From contig JALQPE010002658.1 of assembly GCA_030407315.1 (NCBI GenBank), positions 1 to 64,000 on the forward strand: a DNA stretch of 64,000 nt, read 5' to 3'. How positions within the stretch are numbered: the stretch's first letter is position 1; each line of letters opens with the position of its first letter. Positions 34,717 through 43,412 of the stretch are shown here, piece after piece. The notes beneath the pieces are model-generated. The model was not told the origin of the DNA and did not search any database. It saw only the letters and a list, made by a program, of their open reading frames with translations. Origin of the DNA: Asparagopsis taxiformis (taxonomy: Eukaryota; Rhodophyta; Florideophyceae; Bonnemaisoniales; Bonnemaisoniaceae). The translations under genes were made by a program, and so were the position numbers.

Positions 34717-35526
34717 ATGGACAATTTAACAGTTATGGGCCTAGGAGGGCGTGAATCTCCAAGGGAAATACTGCAGCCTCCCAAATTCGACCTTCAAACA
34801 GACAAGTTCCGGTGGCGTAATGACGTACGTCTATGGGTGCGACTAGTACGGAAACTGGCGCGTGGAGATGACTAGAGAGCGAATGCCTTGAGAAAAGCAC
34901 TAGTGGAAGCCATATATCTCGCTGTGGACACACCGAGCAAACACAAGCTCGACGACTACGAACTTAATACTGGGCTCCTCCGTATGGACGACGCTATTTC
35001 AGATGAAGATCAAGACGCTGCAATCGATGTTATCATGAGTATACTGGCCAAAGACTCTCCGCATGAATCCATCAAGAGAATTTCTAAAATGATGAAAAAT
35101 ATTTTCTCATGTCGTCGACAACCCAGCGAATCACCGTATGCTTACGCGAAGCGAATCGAATCCCTCGTATCTCAATATTTGAATCACTGCCACAAGTCAT
35201 CTTCCGACCAAGATAATCAAGTATTCGTGATGGTTCTGCTCGAAAACTCTGATCTCCCTCACAGTGTACAGGAAAACCTCGTGATACAACTCGCTACGAA
35301 CATCGGATCATCGCCTTCTCCAAACCCTATTACCATCTCCGGCAGTACTTTCAACGCGATCAGAACACAGATACAAAATATCGAATCTGGATCCAAAGCA
35401 AATAGAACCTACAATATCGAAAGGTACGTATCAGAAATCAAAACGCTTCTACTCTCCATCGAGCAAGCGCGAATAGATACAGCGAAAATCGAAAGAACTC
35501 TTTGCCACCGAAAAAAGCCCTCATGA
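34717..35526 (+). pseudogene. gag: Copia E gag with in-frame TAG
   Basis: Starts at ATG 34717 (MDNLTVMGLGG), with a motif like FDLQTDKFRWRNDVRLW typical of copia-type gag. A TAG at 34873-34875 interrupts the frame, which then stays open to 35526. A frame change near 35510 is needed to reach a zinc knuckle, CHACGKYGHWKGDDKC (C-X2-C-X4-H-X5-C), at about 35635-35685. Gag would form the particle that packages the element RNA; this copy cannot make it whole. Confidence 0.75.
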
Positions 35527-37775
35527 CCACTCCAACCCCACAATTTATGCCTCCAAACGCTCCTGAATACTATAACAGGAAACGAAAGCGACACTCCGGT
35601 ACAACATTGCCCGATAAACGGAATTCAAGATGCCATGCGTGCGGAAAATACGGACACTGGAAAGGAGACGATAAATGCCGCCACTCTAATATCACAAAAC
35701 AAAACGACGCAGGAACAAGACCGCAGGATCATCTCCGCAAGGACATACCATTTTTTCATTAGCGGGATCCGTGCATAAACAACCGGATCCCAACCCGATT
35801 TTGGACGAAGGAGCCCCATTTTCAATCTCAGGGATATTTACCGCAACCCATCTCTGCAATATACTGGGTATTGTCCCCTTTATCACTGCATGTAACCGCT
35901 CATACGAACAAAGCTGGGGACCCTTCCCTACATCCTCTAAACGAGTCTTAGGCGAGTGGTCACTCACAATCATGGATATACATGGTCTGTCCACCACTTT
36001 TTGCTTCGACATCATTGATGGCTCCGCCCCAGCTATTATCGGCCTCGACTCTCGCAACTCATTCAACCTCACCCACAAACCTTACATTATCTTCTCTAGA
36101 CCGACCGACTCCCAGCCGCGAAAATTCTTCACCCATTGCTCTTCAGACTCAGATGGAAATGAACGCATCCGTCTAGAAATCATTCCTCACACGAAAAGCA
36201 CAGTTCAATCTCTGATGCTCTCTAACATTGCACCCAGCCCTCTCGCCACCGCGAAACGAATTAACAGATATTCGCATGCCTTCTACGAAGATATGAAACA
36301 ACTTCTGATCGCTGCCAACCGCCTTTCGCCCGAATTAGATGACTGCCTCAAATCAGTCGCGAATGCCTGCGCAATTTGTACAGGTCATGGGAGGCCAGAT
36401 ATAACAAAAAAGGTATCCATCTCACGTATCAATAGCAACTTCAACCATGAATACAATTGGACTTCGTATGGCTTGAAGTCCGGAACGAAGAAGTCATATG
36501 CCTGCACATCATCGACACGTATACGTCTTGCTCCGAACTTGTATTGGCCCCCTCTCGGACTCAGAATTTCATCACATCGAGCCTCGAAACCGAATGGATA
36601 TACATATATGAGGTCCCACTCAAAATGTCGGGTGACCAGGAATTCGACAGAAGTGGCGTCCACACCTTATGTAACCACCATAATATCACATACTGCCCTA
36701 GACCTACCAGAAGACATAACAAGACTGGAATCGTCGAGAGGAAGAATGCAGTCATCAAGAACATTTTGGCCAAGATACCGAACGAAAGATGCACAGCCAC
36801 GACCAAAACCCTTATTGCCCGATCTTGTTTTTTGTCAAACCTTTTCGCCGGCTCTAAGATACTTAGCGCATTTCAGCTCGCAAAAGTATACTCCCCATCG
36901 ATCCTTGGCGTCCCCCCGAGCATCGTTCCTCCAGAACTCCTTGAAGCTCACAAATCCCAAACCGCGACACGCGCACTGCATAAAATCTTAAAAACTCGAG
37001 CCCCGAACACCATACCGGCTAACTTCCTGCCCCCTGGCAGATTGATTTGGGTATACCACAACTCTTCCAAATAAAACGAGCCAAATAGATGGAAAAAAGC
37101 CAAGGTCATATCAGCGCACACGCATTTTATCCTTGCCAAAGGACTTTCAGTGTCACGTGGCCTACCGATGAAGATAGCATATGAAGACGTCAGACTGATC
37201 CCTGATGGAAAACTGACCGAAGAACTTGCAGCCTGCACACTCGAAGAAGAATTACAATACAACACCAACACTGAAAGCAAATAACAACTACCGGCGCCCA
37301 CCAAACCCAAGAGCATATACCAAGAGACAGAGGTGGGGGGTGGAAATATGTACACACAGCAGATATCACCTCTGCCTCTAATGAAACATGAGCCACAACG
37401 AAGAAAACGATATCGAACAGACGCCTACCACAGTCCTCACCGGCGACGCAAAGAAAGAAATTGGAAACTCCTCGATCTCCCAAGCTCCTCCCTACGCAGA
37501 ACTCACATCAAAGAAAGAACTAATATTAAAACGCATATACGATGAGATTGGAAACTCACAGGCCTCCCGTCAACGCCTAGAATTTGCACCACCATGGATA
37601 CTCGAAACAGCATTTGAAGACGAATATAATGGGAACTGGAAAAATGCGTACGTTCCGGTAGCAGAAAAAGACGTCCCAAGAAATTCAAATGGGATCTCGT
37701 CACATTTAGTATACAAGATCAAGAACTCCGAGACTGGCGAAAGGAAAATCAAAGCCAGGATAATCGCGGGACAAT
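35527..37775 (+). pseudogene. pol: Copia E pol, first part: protease, integrase, RT N-terminus
   Basis: Protease-like ILDEGAPFSISG at 35800-35835 has Glu where copia proteases have Ser or Thr (D-S/T-G). The integrase zinc-binding end CAICTGHGRPD lies near 36370-36400. The integrase core is in another frame at 36457-37074, with DFVWLEV, DQEFDRSGVHTL and RRHNKTGIVERKNAVIKNIL, the last carrying the catalytic Glu. After a stop at about 37070 and further linker sequence, the reverse transcriptase N-terminus (WILETAFEDEYNGNWKNAYV, then HLVYKIKNSETGERKIKARI) runs from 37590 to the insertion at about 37775. Several frame changes and stops make it a pseudogene. Confidence 0.8.
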
Positions 37776-37779
37776 CATT

Positions 37780-39865
37780 AACTCAGATTTCAGTGGGATC
37801 AGAATCATGAACTCAGGAACAGAACAGATGTTTTCAAGGATGAGCCCACTGTAATTAAATAATTGCTGTTCCAAGCAGTAGCGACATGTGAGTAGTGTTG
37901 GCTGAAGATGGATGGAAGGGTTATTCTCTATTAAACCAGAAAGGTTTTGTGACAACGCAAATGATCTATTTTGTGTGTTACTGTAATTTACTGTAGGATT
38001 TGTATGATCAGCCGACAGGTTTCTGCATTGAATTAAAGACCGTACATAAAATATTGTACCATAATGTTCTCAGGAAAGTTTCGAAATATATCTACTTTTC
38101 AGCATAGTACGATTTTTCAATCCCCACCGTTGCAGCAGTGACAACTCATCTTGTTTGCCTGTGGTAGATTTTGTACAGAAATTATTTTAAACTTGTTTGG
38201 AGCTGTGACTGACAGAACCATCAGCTCCCAATAACACAGTAGACTATGGTTGGCCAATTTCACCACCAGTAGTGCTTCGTAATGGTTGATTCACAGATGG
38301 AGCAGATTATTGTGTTAAAGTTTTGAAATTGAGACAGCAATTTTCCCATTTCATAGCTCCAAATGGATTAAGTCGGCGTGAATTGAATCAAACCTTTTTT
38401 ATTGGATTTCAAGGCACGAAGAAGATATTTTAACTTCAGAACGATAGTTGAGGCACGGCTCGATTTTCGCGCGTCAAAATCTCGACATTGCATACGTTTT
38501 CCGATACAGTATGCAGCCAAGATTATTAGAACGAAACTATCCAAGTCGGATGCAATCAAAACGCATCATGCGGCGGGGGCGACGGTGAACGTATGTGAAA
38601 ACGTGTTCGTCATCCCATGCGTCATTACCCTGCAGATCACTGGCACGGGTTTGTCTAGTCGAAGATACAAGTGCATTGCAGGACAGGAATGCAACTGCGT
38701 CCAAATTGCTCAGGTATTGTTCTGCAACCCAGTTTGTTTTGTATCCACAAAGCTGCAAAATTTTGTGTTATGGTGCCACAGCGTCATGTCCATCCAAAAT
38801 ACTTTCGTCCCTCAGCAACGAACAGTGCCTTGCATATCTCATTTCCTCCGCTCATTTCAGCCGCTCGTATATGAATAACTTCCTTCATAATGCCGATCTC
38901 AATCGAGACAATCTAGTCTACATCATGTTTACTCAAGCTAGACAAACACTCAATGCATAAGAGAATCAAATTGGATCAACGCAGCTCAAGTTGCTTCTTC
39001 ATGAATGGGATGAAGCGCGTGTACGTCATGAAGTTGTAGCCGAAAGATTGGTAGCAGTGCATTTCATACCATAGCTCGTTCCAAGCTGCTTGACACATGA
39101 ATGAATGCATTTGCATTAAAAGTTTGGCTTGGTATGGGAATTACTGAAATTGAACTGTACAGGTTTCAAGCTTGAAGTGGGGTAGGCCGCTTTCCTATGC
39201 AATCAATTCAATCATCGCATAGGCACAAATCCTTACAGACAGACCCCCATTGCTCCTTCAGGACAGGTCTTGAAAGGACTCTCGGCGTAGCTGTTTTGGA
39301 GCTTTCCCTACCACGCAACGCGGCTATGATCAAATGTCCGGTGTCGGTTTGAGAGTGCGGTTCTTTCGGATGGCACCGCTAATAAGCACATGCTTGCAAA
39401 TCATTTCATCTTACTGGCACTGCATAATCAACACAGTGGGTGGGGAAATGTACGCCCTGAAAGCTCCGAGGGAACTCTCCTCCTTGAACGATCAAGGATG
39501 AAATAAGGTGTACCAGATATAGAACGTATGTGCGTTTTCGCTAGCTCTTGCTAGCGATGAGACGAATTAGTCTCTTCGAAGACCATGATTTTCCCCTGCA
39601 TCTATCACTCATTACGGTGGAAACATTGCATCTATTAAGTTCGGAACTCGTAGATGATATTTGGTCATTCACACGCCCGTTAAACTCGGTCATCAATGAG
39701 AGCGAGACTATGAATCGCCCTGTTAGGTTGGCATTGGATGCATCCACTGGATACTAGCCCTAGTTGCAGGATGAGGCACCAGGTGCAATTTCGGGATATG
39801 TAGTTCAATGTACATGGATTAAGGAAGGTGGATCTATCAATTTCATATGCCAGTATGCGTATTCG
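37780..39865 (+). repeat. Left 2.09-kb TIR arm of the large DNA element
   Basis: Matches the reverse complement of 59902-61990 with few visible differences, such as one T fewer in a T run near 38739. The inner boundary is sharp after GTATTCGA. Short frames inside (for example 38402-38878) show no domain. Subterminal words may be transposase binding sites, but none stands out. Confidence 0.9.
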
Positions 39866-40201
39866 ACAATAATCTGTGCTCAAAATTGTGGCAACAAACC
39901 TATTACGCGGGAAAGATGCATCGAAGAATGCCCAAAGTTTACTACAAGATTAGCATTAACGGTTCAGATTCTCGATTTTGAGATAAGGGGGAAACAGAGG
40001 TTACAATGTATACATTGCATCACTGCAGTACCATTGGAAGAAGTATCTCCCATGTTTTTCAGAGTGTCCAACTAGTTTCCGGAGACCGAAAGCTGCTTCA
40101 CCATGGTAAGTATACATTAAGTCTACTCAGACTAAGATTCTGTATTCAACTTACCGAAAGACTTTCTCGTTCCAGCAAATTTTTTACTCCCCTTTTCAGC
40201 T

Positions 40202-42052
40202 TCAGCTGTCCAACATTCTAAGAGAACAAGCGTCCCATGCGTAGAAACTGTCCGTAAGATCTCCCAGTTTCTTGACTTCTTCACCAGTTCCAAGAGATAT
40301 GTAAGGGAATGCAATGTGATCTTTTCCATTGATTACTCTGATACGCCATATCACAACCAAGCACACGCCGTTATTTGAGTATTCGGGGTCAGCTAGGTTG
40401 TGGTTGTGTAGAGTGCGTCTGATCGGCCAAATCTCCCCCGGCGCAGGGAGGGCAAGCTGTGCATCAGCAACTACTTCTCCGTTGACCATAAGTTTAACTG
40501 GACGGTCTGGAAGGAGGTGTTTGCAGGCCTCATCTGGTGTTTTAGTCGTCCTGGTAAGCGCGTCACAATTGAAACTTTTTGTAACACTGTTGTTACTTTC
40601 CTCCCCAAGTTCTGCTTGTTTCATTGCTTGATTTCTCCTGAAACTTTCTGATTCTGTATTTGTCTTCTGGTAAGAGCTTGACAAGCGTCTTGCGAGTCTA
40701 CTATACGCTAAGCGGAAACATTCCAAGTCTTTCTCAATACTTGTACAAGTACGGCCAGTCTCCAAACATGCTAGGGCCGTTGTGAAGGTACCGGCGTAGG
40801 TATCGAGAACAGACCCACCCTCAGGGCAGAAAGTTGTCATAATTTCTATCAACAAGTCCGTGTTCTTCTCTTCAACGCGAACTGGAATTTTCTTCCCTGG
40901 CAGTTGTAGCTTATTCCTTGTCACTGGAATACCTGTAATCGATGCGAATCTACGAGGCAGATTGCAGACAATACGATGATAGGGACTGATGAAATCAGGC
41001 TCAAACTGCTGGGGATGTCTGCCATTCTTTCGAGCAACCACACCATACTCGGTGGCATTTTGGGGAAACGCTGATAGACGATGATGCTGCATACCCGCAG
41101 TCTTCTTCACCAATGAATACACGTGACTCATTACCTTGAAATTTGTTTCACGTAGGAAAGAAATCCATTTCTGGAGGAAGCGAACGGAAGAGAATATGAA
41201 TACGAAACCCCTCGGTTTGACAACGCGAGCCGCAAACTGACAAAAAGAGACAATTTCCTTGTCGTCCAGCTTGTCTTCGAAATGTCTTCCTGTGCCAGAG
41301 GCATTAGGTTCTAAACCGTAGGGTGGGTCTGTAAGGAGCAGATCTATCTCTTCATCATCAGATTGCCGCACAGACTTGTCGTACTCCTCCCAGGTCATTT
41401 GAAAACAATGAATACCCATTTTCTCCAGCATTGAATGTTGTGATATTCTCTTCTCTTGGGAAGAATTTCCTCTCGTTTGTAGGCGCTGGGAGGTTTGTGA
41501 CGGAAAGGTTTTCGTAGATGACTTGCACGGTTTGTCAATTAGTTCTTGACCATCCAATGTTCCATGGATTTCATTTCTCTTTTTCTCATCATCTGACGCC
41601 TGGGAACCATCTAGTTTTCTTTTCTTTCTTGTTGTGAGTGATGAATCTCTGTTTTCTCCCTCAGGAGGTACATCAACATGCTCTTCTTGTACATCTCCAT
41701 CAGGGCAGCTTGTATTATTTGGTGATTCGAAAGAATTGGAAACGTTCCCTTCACCATCTAGGCGCTTTTTCTCTCCTGTCTCCTGCGCAGGGCTCGGAGA
41801 TTTTTCTGATTGTTTCCGATTAGGATACTGCTGGTTGTACTTGGCTTCCCTCATTGGGGCAGAGGCAGGGTGCAACTTGAAGTACAGATCCTTCAAGAAA
41901 GGAAGAATTAAAGTTCCATTACCAGAGTTTTCTTCCACCTCGTCGTCCAATTTTGTCGTTTGGGTAAGGTTCTGCTTTACAGCTGCCATCGCAGTAGGCC
42001 ATTTGTCGCTTTCAAGGAACCTTTCAAACTTAAAAGCTTCTGAAAGTGCCAT
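40202..42052 (-). CDS. DPPY-type DNA methyltransferase (beta-class motif order)
   Basis: 616 residues. The N-terminal about 220 residues are polar and charged, with a nuclear-localisation-like TTRKKRKLDG near residue 141. The catalytic motif DPPY is at 242-245 (IDLLLTDPPYGLEP) and the SAM-binding motif (VLDTYAGTFTTALAC) follows at about 415-430, with SIEKDLECFRLAYSRL after it. Catalytic motif before SAM motif is the order of beta-class amino methyltransferases, which make N6-methyladenine or N4-methylcytosine in DNA; which base is modified here is unknown. Ten bases upstream ends the ParB-like frame, in the same phase and separated by a single TAG. The two probably act together, as a read-through or ancestral fusion. 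The C-terminal about 120 residues are not recognised. It sits just inside the left TIR. Confidence 0.85.
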   Translation of the reverse strand: MALSEAFKFERFLESDKWPTAMAAVKQNLTQTTKLDDEVEENSGNGTLILPFLKDLYFKLHPASAPMREAKYNQQYPNRKQSEKSPSPAQETGEKKRLDGEGNVSNSFESPNNTSCPDGDVQEEHVDVPPEGENRDSSLTTRKKRKLDGSQASDDEKKRNEIHGTLDGQELIDKPCKSSTKTFPSQTSQRLQTRGNSSQEKRISQHSMLEKMGIHCFQMTWEEYDKSVRQSDDEEIDLLLTDPPYGLEPNASGTGRHFEDKLDDKEIVSFCQFAARVVKPRGFVFIFSSVRFLQKWISFLRETNFKVMSHVYSLVKKTAGMQHHRLSAFPQNATEYGVVARKNGRHPQQFEPDFISPYHRIVCNLPRRFASITGIPVTRNKLQLPGKKIPVRVEEKNTDLLIEIMTTFCPEGGSVLDTYAGTFTTALACLETGRTCTSIEKDLECFRLAYSRLARRLSSSYQKTNTESESFRRNQAMKQAELGEESNNSVTKSFNCDALTRTTKTPDEACKHLLPDRPVKLMVNGEVVADAQLALPAPGEIWPIRRTLHNHNLADPEYSNNGVCLVVIWRIRVINGKDHIAFPYISLGTGEEVKKLGDLTDSFYAWDACSLRMLDS

Positions 42053-42061
42053 TGATGCTTT

Positions 42062-43099
42062 CTAGTACTGTTCAGAGACTACTGCAAACTGTACAGGCTT
42101 GAAACCGTTTTCCTTACAAATTTCCCGAAGCCGAAAGAGAGTATTTATCTGAGTTTGTTCTCCATCTGTCCCTGAAGCTTTCATAAATATTGTTGCTTGC
42201 TTTAGAGATGTGATGTTAACGAACTTGCGAAAAACCCTGCAATCAAACTTTGTCTTCACGTTTTCCTTTGTGACTGAAGTATCACTTCTGGCAAAGCTCG
42301 AAGCAGCGAGTTCTGGGTGCTCTTCATTCATTATTTCCCCAATAACTTCAATGGTTGATCGCGGAAGTCGTGAAGCAGTTGCGGCAATTTGCTTGACGGT
42401 GCTTTCTTTAGCATGAGATGAGCCGTCATAAGCTGCAGCTACATCGGCAGCTGTGACTTTTTTCGAGTTTCTCTCTGTTTTGAGTCGATCATGTTCTTCT
42501 CGCAGTCCATTCAGCATGTCGAAAAGGGTTGGCTCGACAAAACATGTCTCAGAGTGTTTCGCATTCTGAACTCTTGCAAGCTGTTTTAGAGTTAGCAGAG
42601 GAACACCTCCTTTCAACATAGTTACTGGCCATCGAAATCCCTCCCAAGTCTCTGGGTGCTTTTCGATAAGTTTTAGGATAGCAGAATGACGGTGCATTCC
42701 GTCAACTACACCAAACCACTGATTCCGTGACTCCATTTTTTCTCTTGCTTCTGATGCGGAAAGACCAGCACCAGTCCAGTAAGAGCAAAGAACATGCCGG
42801 TGTGCTCCTGTGAGTGGCATTACAATTGCAACATCGGACCCTGCCGTGAATCCAGTACTAGAGATAATCGTTGTTAGCCGAGCTACTCCATATGGGGATA
42901 TCTTCCTAATGTTGGTCATCGGAACACAGGCAAGTGGATCAACAGTGGTTATAACGGATCCTTCCATAACATCCTGGAATCGGGATGTCGCAGATTTCTT
43001 AGAAAGCTGCATTGAAGAGGTACCTGTTTCGAGCCTTCCGGACTGTCTGATGTGATTTACCATTGTCTGCTTCAGGGAGTGAAATGATTGTTTCGACAA
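42062..43099 (-). CDS. ParB-like nuclease-fold protein
   Basis: 345 residues. The signature GVVDGMHRH at about 130-138 matches the ParB/Srx-fold core (usual form like xxDGxHRxxA), followed by SAILKLIEKHPE. The N-terminus has LACVPMTNIRKISPYGVARL, like the start of ParB-type domains where a short hydrophobic motif precedes the fold. The part after about 190 is helical and could bind DNA or partners. ParB-type domains are CTPase or nuclease folds often found beside or fused to DNA methyltransferases in phages and plasmids. Here the frame ends EQY-TAG and continues in phase with Lys-Ala-Ser-Met of the methyltransferase. Its role is inferred as DNA recognition or marking for the element. Confidence 0.8.
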   Translation of the reverse strand: MSKQSFHSLKQTMVNHIRQSGRLETGTSSMQLSKKSATSRFQDVMEGSVITTVDPLACVPMTNIRKISPYGVARLTTIISSTGFTAGSDVAIVMPLTGAHRHVLCSYWTGAGLSASEAREKMESRNQWFGVVDGMHRHSAILKLIEKHPETWEGFRWPVTMLKGGVPLLTLKQLARVQNAKHSETCFVEPTLFDMLNGLREEHDRLKTERNSKKVTAADVAAAYDGSSHAKESTVKQIAATASRLPRSTIEVIGEIMNEEHPELAASSFARSDTSVTKENVKTKFDCRVFRKFVNITSLKQATIFMKASGTDGEQTQINTLFRLREICKENGFKPVQFAVVSEQY

Positions 43100-43404
43100 A
43101 TGAAACCAGAGCTAGAGTGGAATATATTGTATTCTCTCATTCAGAAAAGGCTTGAGGAGAATGGATGCGTTGAATTTGAGAGGCAGCCCTCGTTTTGGTA
43201 ATTTTATTCGTCTAGAGATGATAGCCAATAAAAAAAGAATCACTTTCTTCAGAACTAGTAGACCTGATCAGTTCTCAAGTAACAGAAGTCAATATGGGAT
43301 TTTTCAGAACATTCAAGTGTACATTCATGTGTTAGCGATAACGACAGAGTGGGCCACGTTTGACATCATCACAATTCACGGCGCTTTACACAACGTAGAG
43401 CAAG
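43100..43404. promoter_or_regulatory. Native intergenic segment upstream of the ParB-like gene
   Basis: With 46047-46271 and 55645-56626 it forms, once the nested insertions are removed, about 1.5 kb between the divergent ParB-like and DUF7869-like genes. It probably holds their promoters. No clear TATA box or other motif was fixed. Confidence 0.4.
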
Positions 43405-43412
43405 GCGGGAAT

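Noticed and set aside
37388..37810. Separate 140-codon host gene
   Set aside because: Its sequence is the N-terminus of the copia reverse transcriptase, continued at 61995 on the far side of the insertion.
38402..38878. 158-codon frame inside the TIR of the large element
   Set aside because: No domain, and single-base differences between the arms change its C-terminus, as expected for non-coding sequence.
40202..43099. Bacterial contamination or a restriction-modification locus
   Set aside because: The pair lies between TIRs of an element inserted in a copia gene, with eukaryotic hAT and MULE insertions beside it, and the methyltransferase has a nuclear-import-like tail. No restriction enzyme is present.
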